Assembly: GCA_013393545.1 (NCBI GenBank)
Contig: JABXHG010000122.1
Coordinates: 1-28,528, forward strand
Direction of reading: 5' to 3'
Length of the DNA: 28,528 nt
From: Alteromonadaceae bacterium
GTDB taxonomy: Bacteria > Pseudomonadota > Gammaproteobacteria > Pseudomonadales > Oleiphilaceae
A model generated the notes under the pieces. That model did not search any database. It worked only from the letters and a program-made list of their open reading frames with translations, and was not told the DNA's origin. The position numbers were made by a program, and so were the translations under genes. The first letter of the stretch is position 1. Every line of letters begins with the position of its first letter. This document shows positions 1 through 8,228 of this stretch, piece by piece.

Positions 1-50
1 AGCACCGCCCTAAATGGGGGGGCGTAGCGGTTTAGAACCCGGGATCACCA
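1..50 (+). tRNA. 3' fragment of a tRNA, probably tRNA-Val, cut by the window edge
   Basis: The segment ends in CACCA and has a shape like the anticodon arm, variable region and T arm of a tRNA. It lines up best, from memory, with the 3' two thirds of gammaproteobacterial tRNA-Val: AGCA, a GCC-TA-A anticodon region, GCGGTT then GAACCCG, and ATCACCA at the end. Its T stem and anticodon stem contain several mismatches, so it does not fold as a clean tRNA. The 5' part lies outside the window. The mismatches may be base-calling errors at a contig end or a decayed copy. The identity is tentative. Confidence 0.35.
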
Positions 51-66
51 GCGAAATCAATGATGG

Positions 67-143
67 GGAAGCGTTTGTTGAGTGGGTAAAAAACCGGCCT
101 GGAACGGCTGGGGTCGGGGGGTCGAATCCCGTCCGCGTCGCCA
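67..143 (+). tRNA. tRNA-Asp-like gene, strongly deviant
   Basis: Counting 77 nt back from the CCA at 141-143 gives a segment that is collinear, without gaps from about its 28th base onward, with the usual gammaproteobacterial tRNA-Asp(GUC): CCGGCCTG before the anticodon, GGGGTCG in the variable region, TCGA in the T loop, CCCGTCCGC near the end and G before CCA. The anticodon reads GGA where GUC is expected. The acceptor stem does not pair properly and the D arm is disordered. Together with its neighbours it forms a Val-Asp-Val-like array. The number of substitutions falls from the window edge inward, which suits poor base quality better than a functional odd tRNA. Confidence 0.45.
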
Positions 144-152
144 ATTTTACCA

Positions 153-228
153 GGGTGGTTAACTTAGTTGGGAGAGCATTGCCCTTAAAAGGCGAGGGTC
201 GCAGGTTCGAACCCTGCACCACCCACCA
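153..228 (+). tRNA. tRNA-Val-like gene with an apparent UAA anticodon
   Basis: A 76-nt cloverleaf with encoded CCA. The 7-bp acceptor stem GGGTGGT/ACCACCC pairs fully, the 5-bp T stem GCAGG/CCTGC is perfect, the T loop is TTCGAAC, and the anticodon stem TTGCC/GGCGA pairs with one wobble. The loop CTTAAAA gives anticodon UAA, which would read Leu codon UUA. The short 5-base variable loop rules out a true tRNA-Leu, and the body matches tRNA-Val(UAC), in which C would replace the last anticodon A. The D stem also departs from consensus (ACTT instead of GCTC). The most likely reading is tRNA-Val(UAC) with a few wrong bases. A strong terminator follows directly. Confidence 0.75.
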
Positions 229-233
229 GATTC

Positions 234-267
234 AAAAAAAGCAGATCCATCCGGGTCTGCTTTTTTT
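234..267 (+). terminator. Rho-independent terminator of the tRNA array
   Basis: A 15-bp stem, AAAAAAAGCAGATCC against GGGTCTGCTTTTTTT with one G-T wobble, closes a 4-base ATCC loop and ends in seven T. It begins 5 bases after the tRNA CCA. The A and T tails pair as well, so it could also act on the opposite strand. The stretch from here to the tamA start holds no promoter I can support. Confidence 0.9.
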
Positions 268-347
268 ATGTCTGTTTTATACCTGCCTGTAAGTCTGCTT
301 CATTTGTTATTGTTAGCGCATTACTCCTTTTGTTCAGGCATTCCTGC

Positions 348-2096
348 ATGGCGTTGATTCGATTGTCCTCTGTTACCATCGGCCTTTGGCTGGGGCTCTG
401 GTTGGCGGTTTTGCCCGTGGCCGCTCTGGCCAGTCAGGTTCGTGTCGAGGTAGAGGGGGATTTCCCGGCGCTGGAGGACAATGCCCGGATTTTCGTGGGT
501 AACGTGGAAGGGCGTACGGCGGATGGCCTGCGGCGCTACTGGCCGGTTGCCAGAGAGCAGGTCAAAAATGCCCTGAAAGCCCTTGGCTACTATCAACCGG
601 AGCTGGACTGGCGAATTTCCGAGGAGGAAGGTCAGCCGGCAGGGCTGGCTATTACCGTGGTGCCGGGCGAGCCAATCCGGGTGCGCTCCCGTGTGGTGGT
701 GATTGACGGCCCGCCGGGTGCCCGGGAGGATTTGCTGCCCGCCGTACCCGCTCTGCTTCAGCCGGGGGAGGTTGTTCACCATGGCCAATACGATGCAATG
801 CGCACCGCCATCGCCAATCGGGCCAGCCGCCTGGGGTACTTTGACGGCGAGTTTGTCACCCGCCGTCTGTTTGTTGATCCGTCCGAAAACGCGGCGGATA
901 TCGCCCTCCACTATGTAACGGGTGAAAGATACCGCCTGGGCAAGGTGAACTTCATCGAGGGCCATGGCTTTTCGGACTCTTTGCTTGATGGTTTTGTCAC
1001 GCTGGAACCGGACGAGCCTTTTCGGGCCGACAAGGTCGCCAGGTTAAGCAGCGACCTCTCCAACAGCGGCTATTTTTCCGGAGTGGATGTGGATGCGTCT
1101 CCCATCAACGCCGACAACGGTGTTATCCCCGTGAATGTCACGCTTACGCCCCGCAAGCCACGCTCGGTGGCCGCCGGTGTTGGTTTCTCCACCGATGTGG
1201 GGCCACGGTTGCGGGCCAACTGGCGGGAACATTACATTAATTCAGAGGGGCTTCGTCGTGGCGCCGATACCGAACTGTCCGAGCTGCGCCAGAACGTCAG
1301 CGGTTGGTACGAATGGCCGCTGGACCCTCCCATGACCGATTCGTTGCGCTTTGGCGGTGGCTATCAGCGCGAGCATGTCGAGGATGTGGAAACCGAGCGG
1401 CTGACCCTGGGCCAGCAGTGGCGGCATCGGCTCGACAGTGGCTGGACACAGGTGCTGGGCGTGCGCTGGGAAGGGGAGCGCTTCCGCATTGGTGAGGAGG
1501 AGTGGAACACGTCCAGTCTGTTGTTGCCGGGAGTCAGTTATTCCCACCTGCAGGCCAACGAGCCCCTGGATCCTTCCCGTGGCTACCGTTTGCAGGTGGA
1601 TGTGGCCGGTGCCCACCGGGAGCTGTTGTCCGACGCGGACGTGTTGCATGTCAACGTCCTTGCCAAGGGGTTATACACGGTGGCCGGTAAACATCGCTTG
1701 CTGGCACGCTTTAATTTCGGGGGCGTTGCCACCAACAGTTTTGACGATGTGCCGCCTTCGCTGCGCTTTTTTGCCGGTGGTGATCAGAGTGTGCGTGGCT
1801 ATGGTTATGAAACTCTGTCCCCCCGGGATGAAAATGACGTTGCTGTCGGTGGCCGCTACTTGCTGGTGGGCAGCGGGGAATATCAGTACGAATTCAGGGA
1901 CAACTGGCGTGTAGCGGCGTTTGTTGACCGGGGTAACGCCGTGAATGATGTGTTTGACCGCCTGGCGACAGGTGCCGGCATTGGTGTGCGCTGGGTGAGC
2001 CCGGTTGGTCCCCTTCGGCTCGATGTGGCCAAGGGGCTGGATGATGAATTCGGCGGTGGCTGGCGGATTCACTTCTCCATGGGGCCGGAATTATGA
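348..2096 (+). CDS. tamA: TamA, outer-membrane Omp85-family translocation and assembly protein
   Basis: TamA is the outer-membrane half of the translocation and assembly module. With TamB it helps insert some beta-barrel proteins and is implicated in lipid supply to the outer membrane. The 582-residue product starts with a signal peptide (hydrophobic core about residues 9-26, likely cut after ALA at 28). POTRA-like repeats fill roughly residues 30-260, including the LGYYQPEL motif. An Omp85 barrel follows, with FFAGGDQSVRGYGY (the VRGY signature) and a terminal strand ending IHFSMGPEL. E. coli TamA is of similar length. I chose the ATG at 348 because it opens directly into the signal peptide; a TTG at 330 adds six residues but has no ribosome-binding site. 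The stop overlaps the tamB start by 4 bases, so the two are translationally coupled. Confidence 0.93.
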   Translation: MALIRLSSVTIGLWLGLWLAVLPVAALASQVRVEVEGDFPALEDNARIFVGNVEGRTADGLRRYWPVAREQVKNALKALGYYQPELDWRISEEEGQPAGLAITVVPGEPIRVRSRVVVIDGPPGAREDLLPAVPALLQPGEVVHHGQYDAMRTAIANRASRLGYFDGEFVTRRLFVDPSENAADIALHYVTGERYRLGKVNFIEGHGFSDSLLDGFVTLEPDEPFRADKVARLSSDLSNSGYFSGVDVDASPINADNGVIPVNVTLTPRKPRSVAAGVGFSTDVGPRLRANWREHYINSEGLRRGADTELSELRQNVSGWYEWPLDPPMTDSLRFGGGYQREHVEDVETERLTLGQQWRHRLDSGWTQVLGVRWEGERFRIGEEEWNTSSLLLPGVSYSHLQANEPLDPSRGYRLQVDVAGAHRELLSDADVLHVNVLAKGLYTVAGKHRLLARFNFGGVATNSFDDVPPSLRFFAGGDQSVRGYGYETLSPRDENDVAVGGRYLLVGSGEYQYEFRDNWRVAAFVDRGNAVNDVFDRLATGAGIGVRWVSPVGPLRLDVAKGLDDEFGGGWRIHFSMGPEL

Positions 2097-5000
2097 CCGG
2101 GCCTGACCACGAACAGCCAAGGGATGAATCGTCGGCAGGGGCAACTACTGAAACCGTCGGCCATCGCTGGCATCCTCTGCGCTGGCTGGGGCTGGCGGTG
2201 CTGGTGGTGGTGTTGGCGATTCTGGTTTTGGTTGGTTCGACGATCGCTCTGCTGCGTTCGGAAACCGGAACCGCCTGGATCATTGACCGCATTCCCGGCT
2301 TGCAAACCGAACAGGCCAGCGGTTCGCTGCTGGGAGCCTGGCAGGCTCGGCGGTTGCAATGGCAGGGCTATGGCGTGTCGGTAGACGTGCAAGACCCACG
2401 GGTGGCCTGGTCGCCGGGATGTCTGTTCCAAAAAAGCCTGTGTCTGGATCAGCTGGCGGCCGGTGCCGTGGACGTGCAGGTACAGTCGGCCGGGAACGAT
2501 GTGCCGGCCCCAGCCTCCGTCATCACGCTGCCCGGGATTAACCTGCCGCTGGCGGTTGGGCTCGCAAACGGTGAGTTTGGCCCCTTGACCGTCAATGGCG
2601 CCCGAATATGGGACCAGTTTACCCTGGCAGCCCGGGGCTCAGGTGCGGACATGATTGTCGAGCGGGCAGACTATCAGCTGGGGGATGTGCTGGTTGACGC
2701 CAGCGGCCGGGTGACCCTGCGCCGGGACTGGCCATTGGATCTCGATGCAACCGTGCAATTGTCTCCGCCTTCCGGTGATCACTGGCAGATCGTTGCTAAT
2801 CTGAGTGGTAGCGTGCGGGACCTGTCGTTGTCCGGGCGCAGCAACGGCTACCTGAATGCCAGGTTTAGCGGTAAAGCGCAGCCATTGGTTCCCGCCCTAC
2901 CGGTGGAACTGGATTTGCAAACCCCTCGATTCCTCGCCGATCCGTCGTTACCGGACACTCTGGCATTGACCAAAACCCGGATCGCCGTGCGCGGTTCCTT
3001 GGCTGACGGATTTAACACCAGCCTGGAGGGGCTTTTACCTGGTACGTCCGGTGACATTCCGTTGAGCGCCGCCGGCCACCTGACCGAAGGCGGTATGAGT
3101 GAATTCGAGCTGGTATTGACCCGCCCACCGGCGGATGCCGCGATCCCTGAAGGCCGGCTGTCAGTGACCGGCAAGGCTTCCTGGTTCGATGGTATCAGCG
3201 CGGATGCGAAGGTGCAGTTGCAGGATTTTCCCTGGCACAGTCTGATCCCCGGCCTGTCAGAACCGGCGGTGTCACTCCGGCAGTTAACGGCAGACGCACG
3301 CTATGAAGAAGGGGCATTTAACGGCAAGGTTGAAGGCGCACTGGAAGGCCCATACGGGCCGGCGGAGTTTTCTGCATCGGCCCGTGGCGACCATGAATCG
3401 GTTCAGGTGGACAATCTGCTGATTACCGCCGGTGATAACCGAATTGCCGGCAGCGGGCGTTATGGCAATGGTATCCAGGCCGATCTTCAGGTCCGGTTGC
3501 CCCGGCCACAACGTTTGTTGCCGGGCCTGGAGGGCGAGCTGTTGGCGGATATAAGCTTGGGTGGAACACTGGCCAGGCCGTCTGGGCGTGTGTCGGCCAA
3601 CGCCATGGATCTGGCCTGGCAGGACCAGGTCAGTCTGGCGGATGCCCGTCTGCAGGCGGAGTTTTCCGGGGCTGGCGTGCTTTCTTCGACGCTGTCGGTT
3701 CAGGCTCTGCAGGCCGGCGGTCAGACTTTTCAGGCCATCGAGGCCGCAGTGGACGGCACCCGGGACAACCATCGGCTTGGTCTGGAGGCGACCCATGCCA
3801 ATGGAGCATTGTCGCTGGCGTTGTCGGGTAACCTGCCAGCTGACGGGACAGAGCTCTGGCAGGGAGTGTTGGAACAGGGTGAGCTGGAGCTGCCCGAGCC
3901 GGGCCAAACCTGGACACTGCAGGAAGCTACCGCATTGACCGTCGATCCGCAGGGGCAGGTTGATCTTGCGGCCCATTGCTGGAATTGGCAGAACAGTTCG
4001 ATATGTGCCCGCGACCAGAGGCTTTGGCCGGATACTCGTTTAGCCTTGCGCGTTGAGCAATTTCCCGCGTCTGCTCTGGAAGCACTGTTTCCTGAAACCT
4101 TCCGTTGGGATGCCCGTATTGATGCCGATGTGGATCTGGCTATCACCGACGGCGGCCCAGAAGGCGATGTCAGCTTCGATGCCGGAGCCGGTCAATTCGA
4201 GCTGCTGGTACTGGATGAGTGGCAACCACTGGCCCACCGGCAGCTTCAACTCTCCATGGCACTTGGCAAGCAAACGGCCGATGTCTCCATGCTGTTGGAT
4301 GGTCCGAAATTGGGGGCCTTCAGGGCCAATTTGGCGGTCAGGCCCATGGCTGATAACCAGCCCGTGGAGGGCTCGTTCAGCCTTGATGGGCTGGATCTGT
4401 CTCTGATTCAGCCGATTTCCGGGCTTGAGGAGGTCTCTGGCCGGGTGAGTGGTTCGGGCCGCCTTGCCGGGCCGCTGATGAATCCGCAGGTATTCGGCGA
4501 GGTGGCACTCACCGGTGGGCGGTTCTTTGATCCGTCTTTACCGCTGCCCATGGAAGACGTGGTGCTGGCGCTGGAGTTCGGGGGGCGAAGTGCCGATATC
4601 AGCGGCCGCTGGCAAAGTAATGATCGCAGCCAAGGGCAGCTCGGCGGTCGTCTGGACTGGCAGGGGGAGCCGGCGCTATCACTGAACGTGACCGGTGAAC
4701 GGCTGCCGTTGACCTACGAGCCCTATGCCCGGCTGGAAATCGAGCCGGATCTGGACATTGTCTTTAGTGCCGGGGAGCTTTCCATTACCGGAGAAGTGGC
4801 AGTACCCCGGGGGGATATCCGGGTACAGGCGCTGCCGGAATCGGCCGTCCGGGTGTCGGAGGATGAAATGGTGGTGGGCGTTCAGCGCCCCGAACCCGCG
4901 GTGCGCAGCATGCCCATGGATGTCACGCTGGTTGTGGGGCAGGATCGGGTTACCTTTGACGCCTTCGGCCTCACGGGTAATCTGAAAGGCACCTTGCGTA

Positions 5001-5596
5001 TCGGCAATAACATGGACACCCGGGGCGCGCTGCAACTGGTGAATGGGCAGTACCAGAAGTTTGGCCAGGATCTCGAGCTGCGCCGGGCACGGGTGCAGTT
5101 TCTCGGCCCGCTGACGGAGCCCTATCTGGATATCGAAGCGATACGGACGGTTGAAGCCGTGGTGGCCGGTATTCGCCTGACCGGGCCCGTCAGTGCGCCT
5201 GAAACCGAAATCTTTTCCGAGCCGCCCATGCCACAAACGGATGCGTTGTCTTATCTGGTGCTGGGCCGTGCGCCGGGGGCCGGGCAGGGCGGTGACGGTC
5301 AGCTGGCCACGGCTGCGCTGTCTCTGGGGCTGACCCAAGCGAGCAAAATCACCCAGGGGCTGGGTAGTGAACTGGGCATTCGTGAGTTGACGCTGGAAAC
5401 CGAGGGCTCGGGCGAGCAGGCCTCGGTGGTGGCCAGTGGTTATATTACCGACGAACTGAGCCTGCGCTACGGCGTCGGTATTTTCGAACCCATCACCACG
5501 GTTGCCCTTCGGTACGATCTGGGGCGGTATTTCTATCTCGAGGCTGCCAGTGGTCTGGCCGCCTCACTGGATATTTTTTACACCCGGGATTTCTGA
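2093..5596 (+). CDS. tamB: TamB, inner-membrane-anchored translocation and assembly protein (DUF490)
   Basis: TamB is the long periplasm-spanning partner of TamA, anchored in the inner membrane and built of a beta-helical groove. This family is now linked to phospholipid transport to the outer membrane. The 1167-residue product has a cytoplasmic N-terminal tail, one membrane anchor (about residues 31-54) and a long beta-rich body. The conserved C-terminal DUF490/TamB domain contains TDALSYLVLGRAPG, GSELGIRELTLE and the terminal LRYDLGRYFYLEA. It is slightly shorter than E. coli TamB (about 1260). The ATGA overlap with tamA supports the start and a two-gene operon. The end lies only 14 bases from the stop of the convergent SIMPL gene, and no terminator fits between them. 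Confidence 0.93.
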   Translation: MTGPDHEQPRDESSAGATTETVGHRWHPLRWLGLAVLVVVLAILVLVGSTIALLRSETGTAWIIDRIPGLQTEQASGSLLGAWQARRLQWQGYGVSVDVQDPRVAWSPGCLFQKSLCLDQLAAGAVDVQVQSAGNDVPAPASVITLPGINLPLAVGLANGEFGPLTVNGARIWDQFTLAARGSGADMIVERADYQLGDVLVDASGRVTLRRDWPLDLDATVQLSPPSGDHWQIVANLSGSVRDLSLSGRSNGYLNARFSGKAQPLVPALPVELDLQTPRFLADPSLPDTLALTKTRIAVRGSLADGFNTSLEGLLPGTSGDIPLSAAGHLTEGGMSEFELVLTRPPADAAIPEGRLSVTGKASWFDGISADAKVQLQDFPWHSLIPGLSEPAVSLRQLTADARYEEGAFNGKVEGALEGPYGPAEFSASARGDHESVQVDNLLITAGDNRIAGSGRYGNGIQADLQVRLPRPQRLLPGLEGELLADISLGGTLARPSGRVSANAMDLAWQDQVSLADARLQAEFSGAGVLSSTLSVQALQAGGQTFQAIEAAVDGTRDNHRLGLEATHANGALSLALSGNLPADGTELWQGVLEQGELELPEPGQTWTLQEATALTVDPQGQVDLAAHCWNWQNSSICARDQRLWPDTRLALRVEQFPASALEALFPETFRWDARIDADVDLAITDGGPEGDVSFDAGAGQFELLVLDEWQPLAHRQLQLSMALGKQTADVSMLLDGPKLGAFRANLAVRPMADNQPVEGSFSLDGLDLSLIQPISGLEEVSGRVSGSGRLAGPLMNPQVFGEVALTGGRFFDPSLPLPMEDVVLALEFGGRSADISGRWQSNDRSQGQLGGRLDWQGEPALSLNVTGERLPLTYEPYARLEIEPDLDIVFSAGELSITGEVAVPRGDIRVQALPESAVRVSEDEMVVGVQRPEPAVRSMPMDVTLVVGQDRVTFDAFGLTGNLKGTLRIGNNMDTRGALQLVNGQYQKFGQDLELRRARVQFLGPLTEPYLDIEAIRTVEAVVAGIRLTGPVSAPETEIFSEPPMPQTDALSYLVLGRAPGAGQGGDGQLATAALSLGLTQASKITQGLGSELGIRELTLETEGSGEQASVVASGYITDELSLRYGVGIFEPITTVALRYDLGRYFYLEAASGLAASLDIFYTRDF

Positions 5597-5610
5597 TTCG
5601 GGGCGCCGGC

Positions 5611-6303
5611 TCAGTTCAGCTCAAAGGTGGCGTTGACGGTGGCGCGAATTTCTCTTGGCCCGACACTGGACACGGTATCGGCCGCTTCTGCAGCCTGGGC
5701 CCGCATCATTGGCGCGGGCCGGTAGCTGTTGTCCAGGTTCACCGAAACCACCTCACCGCAACGCTTGCCGAATTGTTTGGCGGCAAACTGGCAGCGCTGG
5801 CGGGCGTCTGTGATGGCTCTGGCCAATGCCTGGTTCTCCAGCCTGTCTTCGTCGGAATGAAAAAACTGGTGCGTGCCCAGGTTGTACTGGAGGCCGATGT
5901 CCTGTGCGTGACCAATCAGCGGGTTCAGCAGGGTAAGGTCGCCAATACTGAAGCTAACTGTCTGCCTGGCAATGGATCGTGTTTCGGGTTCATCGTTATT
6001 GTCTTTGGGGTAAGCCTGCCTGATATGAAGGCTCAGCTGCGCGTCGCTGTAATCCGTCAGTTGTTCCCGGTAAGGAGCGATTGCTTTCCGCCACCGGGCC
6101 ATGCTGTTTGCGACTCGCTCGGAGGCCTTATCTGGATTCGTGTGCTCCGCCTGCGCAGTGAACTGCAGGCGCGCGCTGTCCGGAGTGTATTGCACGGTGC
6201 CTTCGCCGCTCAGGCTGAGCTCTCCGGCCTGGGTTAATGCGGGGGCAAGGGCGGAAGAGGCCAGGCCCAGGGTTAACATCCAGGTAGTCCAGTGTTTTTT
6301 CAT
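5611..6303 (-). CDS. Secreted SIMPL-domain (DUF541) protein
   Basis: A 230-residue protein with a signal peptide (MKK start, hydrophobic core to about residue 23, likely cut after TQA at 26), followed by one SIMPL/DUF541 domain. The opening LSLSGEGTVQYTPDSARLQF matches the domain start, and a region with AITDARQRCQFAAKQFGKRCGEV matches its conserved alpha segment. E. coli YggE is a family relative linked to oxidative stress, but the molecular role of the family is unknown. The ATG at 6303 was chosen over longer upstream options because it opens the signal peptide and is preceded by AGGGGAAAA. It overlaps the stop of the upstream amidotransferase gene by 4 bases, so it is the last gene of a three-gene operon. 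Secretion suggests the operon acts at least partly in the envelope. Confidence 0.85.
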   Translation of the reverse strand: MKKHWTTWMLTLGLASSALAPALTQAGELSLSGEGTVQYTPDSARLQFTAQAEHTNPDKASERVANSMARWRKAIAPYREQLTDYSDAQLSLHIRQAYPKDNNDEPETRSIARQTVSFSIGDLTLLNPLIGHAQDIGLQYNLGTHQFFHSDEDRLENQALARAITDARQRCQFAAKQFGKRCGEVVSVNLDNSYRPAPMMRAQAAEAADTVSSVGPREIRATVNATFELN

Positions 6304-7049
6304 CGGGTTTTCCCCTGTAAATTGATGGCGGATTGACGTTGCTTCAGGCGTTCGAGCTTGCGTGCGCGGGCAGCGTGCACGAAATGGCTGAAGATGCGCC
6401 GGTGGCCGGCGTGGTAAAGCAGATATTCCGGGTGCCACTGAATGCCCATCAGCCATTGCTTTCCGGTATTTTCAATGGCCTGCACGAACAGGTCGTTATC
6501 CAGCCCGGTCACCCGTAGATTTCGGCCAAGGCGTTTGATGGCCTGGCTGTGAATACGGTTGGCGCCGATCACCGTATGGTGCATCAAACGGCCGATGCGG
6601 CTGTCCTGCACCAGCTGCACGGTTTGCAGCGGCAGCAGCAGCGGCCGGTGCCGGGTTTTATTGCGCAGCGGCGTGACGTTCTGGCACAGGCTGCCGCCAT
6701 GAAACACGTTGATAAACTGCGCGCCCCGGCAAATGCCCAGCACCGGTATGTTCAGGGCTTCTGCCTGCTCGAGCAGGGCGTAATCAGTGCGGTCCCGCTT
6801 GCGGTCGTAACTCGCCGTGACCTGCGGGTGCTGCCCGTAACGTTCCGGATGCACATGGGTACCGCCAGATAAAACCAGCCCGTCCAGCAGGGTGACATCA
6901 ATCTGGCTGCCGGGGCGGATGTAATGGGTTCTCGCACCGTGTAACCGCAAACCAAGATTGATCAGCCGCTGAGCCGTGCCGAAGCGTTTTGGCCCACTGA
7001 TGCCGATGGTCAGGCCGGGGATTTCCGGAATGTCGGTCAGTTCAGACAT
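6300..7049 (-). CDS. Class-I glutamine amidotransferase-like hydrolase (peptidase C26 type)
   Basis: A 249-residue cytoplasmic protein of the gamma-glutamyl hydrolase/GATase1 family. Visible motifs are the entry strand LDGLVLSGGTHVHPERYG (residues 56-72), the nucleophile elbow GICRGAQ with Cys107, and the His-Glu pair in QWHPE (His206, Glu208). RDRTDYALLEQA matches the helix that contacts substrate in PuuD-like enzymes, with Asp in a place that is often Glu. Family members hydrolyse gamma-glutamyl amide bonds; the substrate here is unknown. It overlaps the amidoligase gene by 8 bases, so it may undo or edit the bond that enzyme makes. The ATG at 7049 is preferred to one at 7064 because GGAAAGG lies at the right distance in front of it. 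Confidence 0.82.
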   Translation of the reverse strand: MSELTDIPEIPGLTIGISGPKRFGTAQRLINLGLRLHGARTHYIRPGSQIDVTLLDGLVLSGGTHVHPERYGQHPQVTASYDRKRDRTDYALLEQAEALNIPVLGICRGAQFINVFHGGSLCQNVTPLRNKTRHRPLLLPLQTVQLVQDSRIGRLMHHTVIGANRIHSQAIKRLGRNLRVTGLDNDLFVQAIENTGKQWLMGIQWHPEYLLYHAGHRRIFSHFVHAARARKLERLKQRQSAINLQGKTR

Positions 7050-8043
7050 AGCCTTTCCGTTCAAGCCAGCGGGCAGTGGTTTCCCACCAGGAATGGGTCA
7101 GGTTGTGAAAGCTGAAGGTGCGGGCCTGGTGATACAGCTGGCGCAGTTCTTCCAGGTCTTCCGGGTGGTTGGCGATGTCATCAACGATCACCCAGTCGTT
7201 CCAGACGGACGAGAAATGCCAGTCCTGGTTGCCGATATCGCAGTCCGGTAGCCGGTAGTGCAGTGTGGGCCGGCTTTTCACACGCGGGTCTTTCACATGG
7301 CGTTCAAGTAGCGGCTTGTCCAGATAGGCGAACAGGGGCAGCAGATCCAGTGCCCGATTACGGGTTGGGTTGTGGTGCAGGTAATCCTGCATGAGCTTTT
7401 CGATGCCCGGCTGGTAATCGTCAGCCAACAGCAGCTGCGTGTAGCGGTTGCTCCAGGGCTCGATGTAAGGGGTGAATTTTCGGCTGATATCGAGCTGGTG
7501 TCGGGTTTTCAGCCATTCATAAAGCGCCGCGAAGGCCTGCAGGTAGCTGAGTATAGTGCCGGCCTGTAAATCCGGTAGTTCCGGGTTGAGCTGGAGGCCG
7601 AAGGCGAAATAGATGGCCTCTCGGCTGCCCCGGGCGCCTTCGGTATGAAGCTCATCCACCAGTGATTCAATGGCCGGCAGGCGGGATAACGGCAGCGGCG
7701 GCGCGACAATTTCCAGCGGCACGATTTTTTCCGCAGCCGAGTCGATCACGGTCATGGCGTGGCTGCCCAAATCACGCAGTGACTGGGGTAACCGGTCATC
7801 GTCCAGGTCCAGCTGCTTGATCGGGTCGGCGTCCAATTCGATGCTATAGGTGCCGTCGGTGGTTTCCACTTCCGTGACGTACCGAGAGGCAAGGCGGGCT
7901 TCGCCCCCCAGAAGCCGTGCTACATGGGCCACCAGGGCGCTGTAGCTCAGTCCGGACAGCTCGATTTCCACCCCTACCTTGCGCTCGTCGCCCTCACTGG
8001 TGTTAGTGGTCGTGGGCATTCTGCAGCGATCAGATGCATTCAT
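7042..8043 (-). CDS. Predicted amidoligase (COOH-NH2 ligase, glutamine-synthetase fold)
   Basis: I assign this to the Amidoligase_2 family, predicted to use ATP to join a carboxylate to an amine through a glutamine-synthetase-like fold. Supporting features, numbered from 8043, are the N-terminal GVEIELSGL strand with the paired acidic residues (about 24-32), TYSIELDADP (65-74), the LEIVAPPLPL strand (110-119), and a basic/polar RPTLHYRLPDCDIGN segment (258-272) near the C-terminus. Comparative-genomic work on amidoligases described frequent pairing with GATase1-type hydrolases, and that pairing occurs here. The start is uncertain: ATGs at 8082, 8043 and 8019 all lack a good ribosome-binding site, and the conserved part begins after 8019. 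The gene is divergent from lexA, about 185 bp apart. No substrate can be named. Confidence 0.72.
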   Translation of the reverse strand: MNASDRCRMPTTTNTSEGDERKVGVEIELSGLSYSALVAHVARLLGGEARLASRYVTEVETTDGTYSIELDADPIKQLDLDDDRLPQSLRDLGSHAMTVIDSAAEKIVPLEIVAPPLPLSRLPAIESLVDELHTEGARGSREAIYFAFGLQLNPELPDLQAGTILSYLQAFAALYEWLKTRHQLDISRKFTPYIEPWSNRYTQLLLADDYQPGIEKLMQDYLHHNPTRNRALDLLPLFAYLDKPLLERHVKDPRVKSRPTLHYRLPDCDIGNQDWHFSSVWNDWVIVDDIANHPEDLEELRQLYHQARTFSFHNLTHSWWETTARWLERKGYV

Positions 8044-8153
8044 TGTCGGTATCCGCGGGAAGTTGTCCAAATACCTTATCATAGCTTTGCCGGGCCAACA
8101 GACCCCGCCGGCCTGCCCGCCGCCGGGGTTTGTTGGTGGGTGCACAAACAGGC

Positions 8154-8182
8154 TTTACACTGGATAAAACACTGTATATAGT
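8154..8182 (+). promoter_or_regulatory. lexA sigma70 promoter
   Basis: TTTACA at 8154-8159 and TATAGT at 8177-8182 match the -35 and -10 hexamers at five of six positions each, with an ideal 17-base spacer. The -10 box lies inside the first LexA-site-like sequence, which is the expected arrangement for self-repression of lexA. Confidence 0.8.
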
Positions 8183-8187
8183 CAATT
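8172..8187 (+). promoter_or_regulatory. Upstream LexA box, degenerate
   Basis: CTGTATATAGTCAATT has a perfect left half of the SOS box but lacks the right-hand CAG. It lies 18 bp upstream of a better site, the spacing seen for paired operators at lexA genes, and overlaps the -10 element. It is probably a weaker cooperative site. Confidence 0.55.
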
Positions 8188-8189
8188 CA

Positions 8190-8205
8190 CTGTATATAAA
8201 ACCAG
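8190..8205 (+). promoter_or_regulatory. LexA operator (SOS box)
   Basis: CTGTATATAAAACCAG fits the CTG-N10-CAG SOS box, with the typical TATATA left core. It lies just downstream of the lexA -10 element, where bound LexA would block initiation. It could also influence the divergent amidoligase operon. Confidence 0.85.
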
Positions 8206-8228
8206 GAACAGACTTCCGGAGCCAAGCC

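Noticed and set aside
153..228. Calling the third tRNA tRNA-Leu(UAA)
   Set aside because: True tRNA-Leu has a long variable arm. This one has five bases there and a Val-like body.
330..347. TTG start adding six residues to TamA
   Set aside because: There is no ribosome-binding site ahead of it, and the ATG at 348 opens directly into the signal peptide.
5611..8043. Reading the amidoligase operon as an anti-phage defence system
   Set aside because: No nuclease, toxin or sensor partner is present, and no mobile or defence genes are nearby. The motifs fit small-molecule or peptide amide chemistry.
8130..8228. Extended LexA start upstream of 8229
   Set aside because: The extension would run through the promoter and LexA boxes. 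The 202-residue form matches the family and its cleavage-site numbering.
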